A stretch of 64,000 bases of DNA from CAYOOT01 sp964405665 (GTDB taxonomy: Bacteria; Bdellovibrionota_C; UBA2361; SZUA-149; CAZDWZ01): assembly GCA_964405665.1 (NCBI GenBank), contig CAYOOT010000005.1:10918-74917 (forward strand). Reading direction: 5' to 3'. Position 1 is the stretch's first letter. Every line of letters begins with the position of its first letter. The position numbers and the translations under genes are program-made. Under the pieces are notes generated by a model, which made no database searches, was not told the origin of the DNA, and saw nothing but the letters and a program-made list of their open reading frames with translations. Positions 1 through 6,729 of the stretch are shown one piece after another.

Positions 1-1358
1 AAATAACTCCCAATAACGTTGGTGGCGGATTAAGTCATCTTGCTAATGGAGATATTTTGGCATTTACTTCCGATAGCAGTGGCCCCACACTTGTAATAAT
101 TGATGCCAACGAAGATAATATTCCGGCAGGAGGAACAAAGGTTTTAGCACAGTTTGCTGCTTCTAATTATGGGGACTTTGTTAGAGTTTCTCCAAATGGT
201 AAATTCGCCTTAGCTGGAATTTCTGGAGGAGCGTCAGAGGATATTTATAAAATCGACCTGACAACAGAAACAGTAACAAATTATAAGACAGTTACTGGGA
301 ATTTCGACTTGGCATTTATCAACAACGATCAGGCATATATCAGCTACAATTCTCCGTTGTATGTCGCTCCCAACAAGATTGACTTGTTAGAAATCGATGA
401 TTCTCCCACACTTAAAACTGTTGTTGAAACAGCAAGTCCTTATTCGGGACCTATTGTTCTTAACAGTTCAGGAGATCTTTATTATATTGGAACTAATCCC
501 CTAACATTTGCAGCCTATCTTTTGAAATTTTCAGCCGCACAATTAGCTACGGCAGCTTCTTCTGGTACTCCATTAGTTGATTCTGATTCTAGTATTCCAG
601 CAGTTACGCTCTCTGGTGGTTATAATTTGGCATATCACCAAATTAATTCCAGCACTGGCGAGTTATTTTATACTGATTTTGGTAGCGACCTTTATCGTAT
701 TAACGAAATATCTTTAACTCCTGAAAAATTTCTTACATTGAATAATCCCAATGTCTTCGCAATGACCGGTCTTAGCTTTTTTAAGCCCACTGCCTCATTT
801 GGAGATTCTAGTGTTAGTCAAGCCGAACTTGCTATTTCTGCTACTGATTTTGGATCCAATAATTCTTTACTGCAAGTTCGTCCGACAAATTATGATAGTG
901 ACGGAGACAATACGGTTGATTCAGCAGATCTTTGCTCCAAAGATGTAAATAAAACCGCACCAGGAACTTGTGGTTGTGGAGCAGAGGAAACCGATGCCAA
1001 CAATGACAATATTGTCGATTGTGGTGAGCCAAGAAATTTCTCTAAGAATATTACTCCGCTGATCGGTTCAGTTACTGGTGGAAGTAAAAGTTTAACCATA
1101 GTATTGGAAAACTTTGCTGAAGCAGATGAAGAATATCATATTGAAATTCAAGGACCGAGCCCGAAGAAAAGCAAAAAGACTCATACTTTGAAAAAAGGCA
1201 AAGGTAATAGTTATACTTTCAAAAATCTAAAACCAGGTGTTTACAAAGTTAAGTTTTATACTAAAGCAAAAATTAATGTTGTGAAAAAAGGTAAGACTAA
1301 GAAGAAAACTGTGAAATCGTTAGACAGTCAGACTGTGTTAGTTACAGTTACTAATTAG
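1..1358 (+). CDS. Secreted beta-propeller-like protein with thrombospondin type 3-like Ca-binding segment (5' partial)
   Basis: The frame is already open at the left edge, so the N-terminus lies outside the window. The first ~280 residues are rich in Ser, Gly and Asp, with phrases such as SPNGKFALAGI and DLYYIGTNPLT that look like blades of a WD40/YVTN-type propeller. This part is followed by a short acidic segment, DSDGDNTVDSADLCSKD, then PGTCGCG and DANNDNIVDC. That spacing of Asp/Asn and Cys is typical of thrombospondin type 3 or dockerin-like calcium-binding repeats in extracellular proteins. The last ~100 residues are Lys-rich with beta-strand pattern (KKGKGNSYTFKNLKPG) and could be a small Ig-like domain. 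The gene ends just before a paired-hairpin repeat that could act as its terminator. Extracellular location is inferred; function unknown. Confidence 0.75.
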   Translation, partial: ITPNNVGGGLSHLANGDILAFTSDSSGPTLVIIDANEDNIPAGGTKVLAQFAASNYGDFVRVSPNGKFALAGISGGASEDIYKIDLTTETVTNYKTVTGNFDLAFINNDQAYISYNSPLYVAPNKIDLLEIDDSPTLKTVVETASPYSGPIVLNSSGDLYYIGTNPLTFAAYLLKFSAAQLATAASSGTPLVDSDSSIPAVTLSGGYNLAYHQINSSTGELFYTDFGSDLYRINEISLTPEKFLTLNNPNVFAMTGLSFFKPTASFGDSSVSQAELAISATDFGSNNSLLQVRPTNYDSDGDNTVDSADLCSKDVNKTAPGTCGCGAEETDANNDNIVDCGEPRNFSKNITPLIGSVTGGSKSLTIVLENFAEADEEYHIEIQGPSPKKSKKTHTLKKGKGNSYTFKNLKPGVYKVKFYTKAKINVVKKGKTKKKTVKSLDSQTVLVTVTN

Positions 1359-1362
1359 AAGT

Positions 1363-1438
1363 GTAGGGGCACCCTTTATGGGTGCCCGGTTGACCAATAC
1401 ATTTTGGAATTCCGGGCAGGCATAAAACCTGCCCCTAC
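1363..1438. repeat. GTAG...CTAC paired-hairpin repeat (BIME-like), copy 1
   Basis: A 76-bp element made of two hairpins in opposite orientation. It starts with GTAG plus a GGGGCACCC/GGGTGCCC stem, has a linker containing GACCAATACATTTTGG, and ends with a GGGCAGG/CCTGCCC stem plus CTAC. The two stems are of different sequence subtypes. Same-length copies lie at 36041 and 58754. The final CTA is the TAG stop codon of the minus-strand methyltransferase gene. Confidence 0.85.
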
Positions 1439-2451
1439 GTCTTGGCTGGATTAATTTCTGCCACGATACAATAATCCTGCTCCGAATAAATCAGCTGATT
1501 AAGCTGTTTAAAATTAGAATTTATTTCAGAGACAAATTCCTGCGGCAGAGAACCTTGAGATTTAATCTCTCTTAATTTCGCCCCCTCCGGATAAGGAGAC
1601 AATTTCCTCAACTCTACAACTTTAAACCCAGAAATTTCCAAAGTAAACTTCAAAGTATCGGGATGAAGAGGCGGTTGATGCGTAGGATCACGATAATAGT
1701 TATGAGCAAAAGGAAGTAGTGATAAAACATTAATCGTTTCAAAAACTAATTTCGCAGAAGGTTTTAATTTCTTAGAAAGCAAAATAAACAACTCCCTGAT
1801 TAAAGAATAAGGAAGATGTTCCACAACCTGAATGGCAACAAATCCCCCTAAAGAAGCATCAGGCAAAGAATTTAGATGTTTTAAAATATCCTCATTACGC
1901 ACATCCAATCCATTATTTTTACAATGCTCAAGCATTGCCTCATTAAGCTCAATCCCGTAAGCAGTAATTCCTTTTTGCTTAAACTGTTTTAATAATTCTC
2001 CCCGGCCACAGCCCAAATCCAAAACTGGCCCATTTGCTGAAGCAAAAATCTCCGGATAAATCTGCAGTCTCTTAGAAATTTCTTCTTCGCTTCCACGATA
2101 GCGATTTTCCAGGAGCCAATAAGTAAAATCAACTTTATTAAGTAATTCATTGTTTATATTGGATTCGCCCTTTCTCACACCAATGGTGGCAAGCATGCTT
2201 TCTAAACCACTAACTATCGAATCTAGCTTTTGCAGTTCATCAGTTTCCTTGGAAATCCGATTAAGTTGTCTCACTAAATTTGCAAAATATTCCTGCTCTT
2301 TTTCAAAATAATCTCCCATTAAAAATTTTTTTATGAGATTTTTAATTTTATAAAACATGCCTTTCCTGTTGCTGGCAACAGGAAAGGCATGTTTTATGTT
2401 TAAATAATTTAATTCTGCTGTTTGACTAACAAGTTCTTTTTTCTCTGACAC
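1435..2451 (-). CDS. Class I SAM-dependent methyltransferase with N-terminal coiled coil
   Basis: The protein has 338 residues. Residues ~50-110 are Leu/Glu/Lys-rich and probably coiled coil. A Rossmann methyltransferase domain follows with motif I VLDLGCGRGELLKQF, the acidic motif II YGIELNEAML, VRNEDIL, and the VEHLP post-motif typical of UbiG/WbdD-like enzymes. A coiled coil joined to such a domain is seen in methyltransferases that modify or cap surface polysaccharides, but the substrate cannot be told here. It is the last gene of a packed minus-strand operon (hemD ends 6 bp upstream). Two oddities: the stop codon comes from a repeat element, and codons near the N-terminus contain a perfect 22-bp inverted repeat (2351-2396). 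Confidence 0.75.
   Translation of the reverse strand: MSEKKELVSQTAELNYLNIKHAFPVASNRKGMFYKIKNLIKKFLMGDYFEKEQEYFANLVRQLNRISKETDELQKLDSIVSGLESMLATIGVRKGESNINNELLNKVDFTYWLLENRYRGSEEEISKRLQIYPEIFASANGPVLDLGCGRGELLKQFKQKGITAYGIELNEAMLEHCKNNGLDVRNEDILKHLNSLPDASLGGFVAIQVVEHLPYSLIRELFILLSKKLKPSAKLVFETINVLSLLPFAHNYYRDPTHQPPLHPDTLKFTLEISGFKVVELRKLSPYPEGAKLREIKSQGSLPQEFVSEINSNFKQLNQLIYSEQDYCIVAEINPAKT
2351..2396. repeat. Perfect 22-bp intragenic hairpin
   Basis: The 22 bases from 2351 to 2372 are exactly complementary to 2375-2396, with a two-base centre. The hairpin lies inside the methyltransferase reading frame, encoding KHAFPVASNRKGMFYK, and keeps the frame open. It shares no sequence with the other hairpins in the window. 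Confidence 0.9.
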
Positions 2452-2457
2452 TTCTTC

Positions 2458-3264
2458 CTACCTGGAGTATTGCTGTTTTATTTCTGAAACTAAATGCTCA
2501 ATACTTTGTTTTTGACTGATGATTTTCGCCTTTATAAAATGATTTTGCAAGCAATATGCAGTTTCTTGTCCAATTACTATAAAATCAAACTCTTTGATCC
2601 GTCTATTGATGTCCAATACTAGTTTTTTCGCCAGCTTTCCCGCAGTATCAATAAAAGCTTTGATCGCTTCTGAACTCGTAAAAATTAAAGCATACTTATT
2701 CTGCTCATTTTTTAAAATTTCTTCCAATACTTCTTGATTATAGGAATTAATTCCCAAACGAATCGTATGATAGACGGGAAAATCTTTGACCTTAAATCCA
2801 TCTTTCTTTAAAGTTTCCGGAAGTAATGAGCTTGCCAACTGCCCCCGCAAAAGTAAAACATTGGACAACTTCTGCTGAGAAAGAAATTCCGATAATTCTT
2901 TGGCAAAACCGCCAGAGTTAGATTGTCCGGGAACAAACTTTACTTCAAAGCCATAACCTCTAATTTTTGCCGCAGTTTTTTCTCCAATTGCCGAGAAATT
3001 AAATTGCTCCAGCCTGGCAAAGAAACTTTCCCCTAATTTTATTTTTAAATATTCAAAAGCATATTTTACGCCATTAGCACTAGTAAAAACAATCCAATCC
3101 CCAACAGCTAATGTTTCAATCGCTTTAAGCAAATAATCAATCACCGGAGATTCCATAATTTCCAGCAGGGGCAGTTCTTTTACTTGCAGTTCTTCCGCCA
3201 AAAGATTCTTAGTTAATTCTTCCGATTGATGTCTGGGCCTGGTGTTAATAAAAATTGTTTGCAT
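2458..3264 (-). CDS. hemD: Uroporphyrinogen-III synthase
   Basis: The 268-residue product matches the two-domain HemD fold: an N-terminal FINTRPRHQSEEL, DWIVFTSANGVKYAF at the end of the first half, FSAIGEKTAAKIRGYG, and the second-half TSSEAIKAF and IGQETAY motifs. HemD cyclises hydroxymethylbilane to uroporphyrinogen III, the branch point to haem. Length is usual for the family. It sits directly downstream of engB (3 bp gap) at the end of the cytochrome c maturation operon, which makes sense because Ccm needs haem. HemD is poorly conserved, so the call rests on these motifs and the context. Confidence 0.85.
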   Translation of the reverse strand: MQTIFINTRPRHQSEELTKNLLAEELQVKELPLLEIMESPVIDYLLKAIETLAVGDWIVFTSANGVKYAFEYLKIKLGESFFARLEQFNFSAIGEKTAAKIRGYGFEVKFVPGQSNSGGFAKELSEFLSQQKLSNVLLLRGQLASSLLPETLKKDGFKVKDFPVYHTIRLGINSYNQEVLEEILKNEQNKYALIFTSSEAIKAFIDTAGKLAKKLVLDINRRIKEFDFIVIGQETAYCLQNHFIKAKIISQKQSIEHLVSEIKQQYSR

Positions 3265-3267
3265 ATT

Positions 3268-3909
3268 TTAAGCTAATGTTTCCGAAAGAATCTCTTCCCT
3301 TAATTTATCAATAGAAAATTTAGTTTTTTCAATACTGCTTGTTAAAAATATTCTTTCTCTTGTGATTCTTAACTCTTTTGGTAAATCTCTTAGAGCTTTG
3401 GTTTTTTGGCTTTGATTGAGTTGATCGGCCTTAGTGAAAACTACCAATAAGTTTCCTCTTCTGCCGATTTCCGCAAGCATTTTCTCCTGCTCTCCCAATT
3501 CTCTGCGGGCATCAACTAAAAGCAACAATAAGACCAATGTTTTTCGAGAAAGCAAATACCCTTCAAAAATTTCTGCCCAATCGCGCAGTTCTGATTTACT
3601 TCTTTTGGCATAACCAAAACCCGGCAAATCCACAAAGTAACAGGAATAATCCATTCTCTCTTTTTCCGGTTCGGTTAAATCATTAAAATTTATTTGAAAA
3701 TAATTTAGCGCTTGGGTTTGTCCGGGAGTGCCGCTGGTTCTGACTAATTTCTTTTTTTGGCAGAGCAAATTGATCAAAGTTGATTTCCCCACATTAGATC
3801 TTCCGACAAAAGCAATTTCTGCCATCCCCGGAGGAGGCAACAAGTTTACTTTGGGAAAGGAAAAACAAAATTCCGAAGATTTGATTTTAAATCGTGAATC
3901 TTTTTCCAC
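3268..3909 (-). CDS. engB: Ribosome biogenesis GTPase EngB/YsxC
   Basis: This small TRAFAC GTPase (213 residues) has G1 GRSNVGKSTLIN, the G2 region SGTPGQTQALNYF, G3 DLPGFGYAK and G4 FTKADQL in the expected order. PGFGYAK and TPGQTQ are diagnostic of EngB (YihA/YsxC), which assists late large-subunit assembly. The start ATG follows the ccmD stop by one base, so the gene is translationally coupled to the cytochrome c maturation genes although unrelated in function. Confidence 0.95.
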   Translation of the reverse strand: MEKDSRFKIKSSEFCFSFPKVNLLPPPGMAEIAFVGRSNVGKSTLINLLCQKKKLVRTSGTPGQTQALNYFQINFNDLTEPEKERMDYSCYFVDLPGFGYAKRSKSELRDWAEIFEGYLLSRKTLVLLLLLVDARRELGEQEKMLAEIGRRGNLLVVFTKADQLNQSQKTKALRDLPKELRITRERIFLTSSIEKTKFSIDKLREEILSETLA

Positions 3910-3910
3910 T

Positions 3911-4063
3911 CTAAAAACTTCCTAGCTTAGATTTTAATTCCTCAACTTCTTTAACCAGTTTTCTTTGTTTGTTAATACAAGAAAAAACCAACATAGCCAA
4001 AAAAATCCAAATTACAGTGTAGCCATAAAATAAATGCTGATAGGTATCGGGGGAAGTTTCCAT
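3911..4063 (-). CDS. ccmD: CcmD-like haem exporter small membrane protein
   Basis: A 50-codon frame lies exactly between ccmC (one base upstream) and engB (one base downstream). The product starts METSPDTYQHLFYGYTVIW, has one transmembrane helix (VIWIFLAMLVFS) and ends in a charged helix KLVKEVEELKSKLGSF. The Tyr-rich FYGYT stretch before a single helix, followed by a basic tail, is the CcmD pattern. CcmD helps release holo-CcmE from the CcmABC complex. Gene order and topology support the call even though the family is very short and variable. Confidence 0.8.
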   Translation of the reverse strand: METSPDTYQHLFYGYTVIWIFLAMLVFSCINKQRKLVKEVEELKSKLGSF

Positions 4064-4064
4064 A

Positions 4065-4787
4065 TTAGGCCCTTTTGTTATGTGCACGGTGTAAATTTAA
4101 TATTTCCTGTTCCAATAAGCGATTGCCCAAACGAACAAGCAGCATGTTAAAACCAAAGGTAATTAAGGCTAAACTAGCTATTAACAAAGCATATTTAAAA
4201 CTAGGATCTTGCAAACCCTCTCTTCCTACAACTTGGGGATGAAGTTGCTCGTTTTGATTCATTATTTTTATTGAGAAAATCACAATCGGCACAAACAGAG
4301 AAGAAATGATAGCAAGCACTGCTGCAAAATTTCTTTGCTTAGAATCGTTTTCTGTAAATTTTCTTAGTAACATATAAACCAAAAGTATCAACCAGAGAGC
4401 AAGCGAAGAAACCAGCCGCGGCTCCCATCTCCACCAAGTGTTCCAAGCAGAGTGCCCCCAAATCATTCCGGTAGCTAGAACAATAGAACAAAATATAAAG
4501 CCGACATAATTGGCACTTTCAGCAAGTAAATCCCAAACTACTTTTTTGCTTGCTAAATAAAAGATACTGGCCATCAAAAGCACTGCCACTAAAAGATAAG
4601 AAGTAAATGCCGCACCAACATGAAAATAGAATATTCGTTGCACCGCTCCCATAATTTTTTCATCGGGAACTATCTTAAAAACAAAGATTAAAGCCAGTTC
4701 CAATAAGAGAAAAGACAATAGTGGTAGGTATCGTTGATAGGAACGACTTTTGAGCATCCTCAAATTGATAAAATTTTCTATTTCCAT
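4065..4787 (-). CDS. ccmC: Haem exporter CcmC (haem-handling protein family)
   Basis: The 240-residue polytopic membrane protein has about six helices. It carries the Trp-rich haem-handling motif GHSAWNTWWRWEPRLVSSL (WWD-type) flanked by conserved His (FYFHVGAAF upstream; the H of GHSAW). CcmC presents haem to CcmE at the outer face of the inner membrane. The motif has WEPRL where WDARL is common, a mild divergence. It is coupled to ccmD downstream and lies below ccmAB. No ccmE is present in this window. Confidence 0.88.
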   Translation of the reverse strand: MEIENFINLRMLKSRSYQRYLPLLSFLLLELALIFVFKIVPDEKIMGAVQRIFYFHVGAAFTSYLLVAVLLMASIFYLASKKVVWDLLAESANYVGFIFCSIVLATGMIWGHSAWNTWWRWEPRLVSSLALWLILLVYMLLRKFTENDSKQRNFAAVLAIISSLFVPIVIFSIKIMNQNEQLHPQVVGREGLQDPSFKYALLIASLALITFGFNMLLVRLGNRLLEQEILNLHRAHNKRA

Positions 4788-4815
4788 TCAGCTTTCAATC
4801 ATATTTAAATAACTT

Positions 4816-5295
4816 TTATTTCTGAGCTAACCTTTTTATTAGCAGACCAAGTTCTGCCGAATAATCACTGCTGGCAGCAATTTTTGCGCCACTAACAATT
4901 ATCTTGCAAGAAAGGTTTCCAATGATCCCCAATAAAATAAGGGTAATACTCCAACCAAGAAAATATGTAATATTAAATTCAATTTGTGATGACGATTTGC
5001 CGCCCAGTGTAGCCTGAATTGGTTGATTAGTCCCAGCTTGATTCATCTCTAGGTCGATACCGCTTGCCAAAAAGTTTTTCAGATTAGCATTGAGTTTAGA
5101 ATGACTCTCTATTTTTTCAGAAAAAGTTGCGACAAGTTGCGGGTCTTGCAGAAGTTTCCAGGCATAATCAATCACTTGATATCCAAAATAAATACCAACA
5201 AAAATTAAAACTATTCCCAGTATTCGTATGAAATTTACAAAAGCAAAAGGTGGATTAGAGCCTAAATTTTCGATTTTTCTTTCTATTATCGCCAT
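4816..5295 (-). CDS. Unrecognised two-helix membrane protein in the ccm operon
   Basis: The 159-residue protein has a helix at ~24-42 (ILGIVLIFVGIYFGYQVI), a hydrophilic stretch of ~70 residues that would be periplasmic, and a second helix around 112-132 (YFLGWSITLILLGIIGNLS). No Cys pair, CXXC or CcmE His motif is visible, so it is not CcmE, CcmG or CcmH. It sits between ccmB and ccmC where other operons have no gene, with gaps of only 23-28 bp on each side, so a role in the Ccm system is likely by position only. Confidence 0.7.
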   Translation of the reverse strand: MAIIERKIENLGSNPPFAFVNFIRILGIVLIFVGIYFGYQVIDYAWKLLQDPQLVATFSEKIESHSKLNANLKNFLASGIDLEMNQAGTNQPIQATLGGKSSSQIEFNITYFLGWSITLILLGIIGNLSCKIIVSGAKIAASSDYSAELGLLIKRLAQK

Positions 5296-5318
5296 TACTA
5301 GGATTCCTTAAATAAAAC

Positions 5319-5990
5319 TTATTCTTTTAGCACATATTCAAAAAGCACTAAACTAAGCATAAAAGCAATGATATTGTAAACACAAAGCAACTGAAACCAA
5401 AAACTGTCAAAATCAATTACCTTAAAATTGAATAAATGCTGCATTAAAAATACGGCCGCAGAAATCAGCGGAAGAACCAAGGGGAAAAGCAAAAGCGGAA
5501 GTAACAATTCCCTTCCTGGCGTCACCACGGCAATTGCTGAAAAAATTGTTCCCAAAGAAACAAAACCAAAAGCAGAAAGAAACAGAATTAAAAATAACTG
5601 ATAACCATAAGCAAAGAGCGCCAAGTTAAAAAAAAGACTATGTAATGCAACTATTAAAATTTGAATTAAAAGTAAGAAGGAAAAATTAATTAAAAACTTG
5701 GAAAGAAAAATCAAAGCCGAATCAATTCCGGTTAGGAGTAAACCCACTAAAGCATCACCCTCCTTTTCTTGAACAAAAGATGTGTTCAAAGTAACTACTC
5801 CGGTAAATAAAAATATCAACATGATTATTCCCGGAGTTAATTGTAAAATTTCCGCATCGCCAAAACCCAGTTTTTTAAAAGCAAAGCTCGCCACGACTAC
5901 TTGGACAATCGCAAAAAGTATTATGGAAAAAAACTGATGTTTAATTCCGTATAAAATCTTAAAATCTTTTTTTAGTAAATTAAAAAACAT
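5319..5990 (-). CDS. ccmB: Haem exporter permease CcmB
   Basis: This 223-residue protein with about six transmembrane helices starts with FNLLKKDFKILYGIKHQ, a cytosolic amphipathic entry typical of CcmB and ABC-2 permeases. It also contains the family-like FVQEKEGDALVGLLLTGID and PGRELLLPLLLFPLVLPLI segments. It begins immediately after the ccmA stop. CcmB pairs with the CcmA ATPase and CcmC in the complex that releases haem-loaded CcmE. Confidence 0.9.
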   Translation of the reverse strand: MFFNLLKKDFKILYGIKHQFFSIILFAIVQVVVASFAFKKLGFGDAEILQLTPGIIMLIFLFTGVVTLNTSFVQEKEGDALVGLLLTGIDSALIFLSKFLINFSFLLLIQILIVALHSLFFNLALFAYGYQLFLILFLSAFGFVSLGTIFSAIAVVTPGRELLLPLLLFPLVLPLISAAVFLMQHLFNFKVIDFDSFWFQLLCVYNIIAFMLSLVLFEYVLKE

Positions 5991-6632
5991 TTAATTAAGT
6001 AATTTTCCTTTTTCCAAAACCAGTTGTCGTTTTACAAAATCTTTGGCTGAACCATCAGGATGAGTTACTAAAATAATTGTTTTACCTTGTTTGTTTAACC
6101 GCGATAACAATTCTGAAAGTCGATCGCAAGAAGTTCGATCTAAATTGGCATAAGGCTCATCAAGCAACAATAATTCCGCCTCTCCCAATAAGGCCCGGGC
6201 GATTGCTGCTTTTTTTTGTACTCCTTGAGAACATTCCACAAGCTTTTTTAATAAAAAAGCTTGTAATTGTAAGGTTTCTATTAATTCCCTCAACTGAGAA
6301 TTTTCAATTTTCTGACATCTAGCTATTAATTCTAGATTTTCTTTAAGCGTGAGATTTAAATATAAATTAACTTTTTGTCCTAGATAAGCAATTCTTGATG
6401 AGAGTTGCCTAGAAAAACTGCCGCTTTCAGCCGAAAAATCATAGTTAGAAAAATATCTAACTGAGCCAGTATTAGGTCTAATTAAGCCAGCAAGTATCGC
6501 CAATAAAGTAGACTTCCCCGCCCCGTTAGAACCAGAAATAATTACGATCTCACCTTTTTTTAAATCAAGACTAAGGCTATTTATTACAACTTCCTTACCG
6601 TAGTATTTTGTTAAATCACGAATTTCTATCAT
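5991..6632 (-). CDS. ccmA: Haem exporter ATP-binding protein CcmA
   Basis: The product is a 213-residue ABC ATPase. It has Walker A GSNGAGKST, Q-loop YLGQKVNLY, a signature CSQGVQKKAAIARAL (degenerate relative to LSGGQ, as in many CcmA), Walker B LLLLDEP and a switch His in LVTHPDG. It directly abuts ccmB. The short-form ABC protein next to ccmB and ccmF fixes the identity. A perfect 12-bp hairpin (6238-6264) lies in the codons just before the signature motif. Confidence 0.9.
   Translation of the reverse strand: MIEIRDLTKYYGKEVVINSLSLDLKKGEIVIISGSNGAGKSTLLAILAGLIRPNTGSVRYFSNYDFSAESGSFSRQLSSRIAYLGQKVNLYLNLTLKENLELIARCQKIENSQLRELIETLQLQAFLLKKLVECSQGVQKKAAIARALLGEAELLLLDEPYANLDRTSCDRLSELLSRLNKQGKTIILVTHPDGSAKDFVKRQLVLEKGKLLN
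6238..6264. repeat. Perfect 12-bp intragenic hairpin
   Basis: ACAAGCTTTTTT and AAAAAAGCTTGT flank a three-base AAT loop inside ccmA, encoding part of QAFLLKKLVE, a variable linker ahead of the ABC signature. Confidence 0.8.
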
Positions 6633-6729
6633 TGATCTTATTTCGAAATAACGGAAAAAATATCAGATAGCTAGAGACTAGTGCAACTATTGCTGTAACA
6701 ATCAAAATAATTATATCTAAAACTTGCAT
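6616..6729 (-). CDS. 37-aa single-helix membrane protein, CcmI N-terminus-like
   Basis: A 37-codon frame starts one codon after ccmF stops (TAA then ATG) and overlaps the ccmA start by 17 bp. The product is a single transmembrane helix, MQVLDIIILIVTAIVALVSS, followed by YLIFFPLFRNKINDRNS. A lone helix ending in a short PLF/PLR segment resembles the N-terminal anchor of CcmI/CycH proteins, but the periplasmic TPR part is absent. Tight coupling on both sides argues that it is translated. It could be a minimal assembly subunit; no family can be named with certainty. Confidence 0.6.
   Translation of the reverse strand: MQVLDIIILIVTAIVALVSSYLIFFPLFRNKINDRNS

Noticed and set aside
4816..5295. Possible CcmE in the ccm operon
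   Set aside because: Two membrane helices and no conserved haem-binding His motif; CcmE has one N-terminal helix and an OB-fold.
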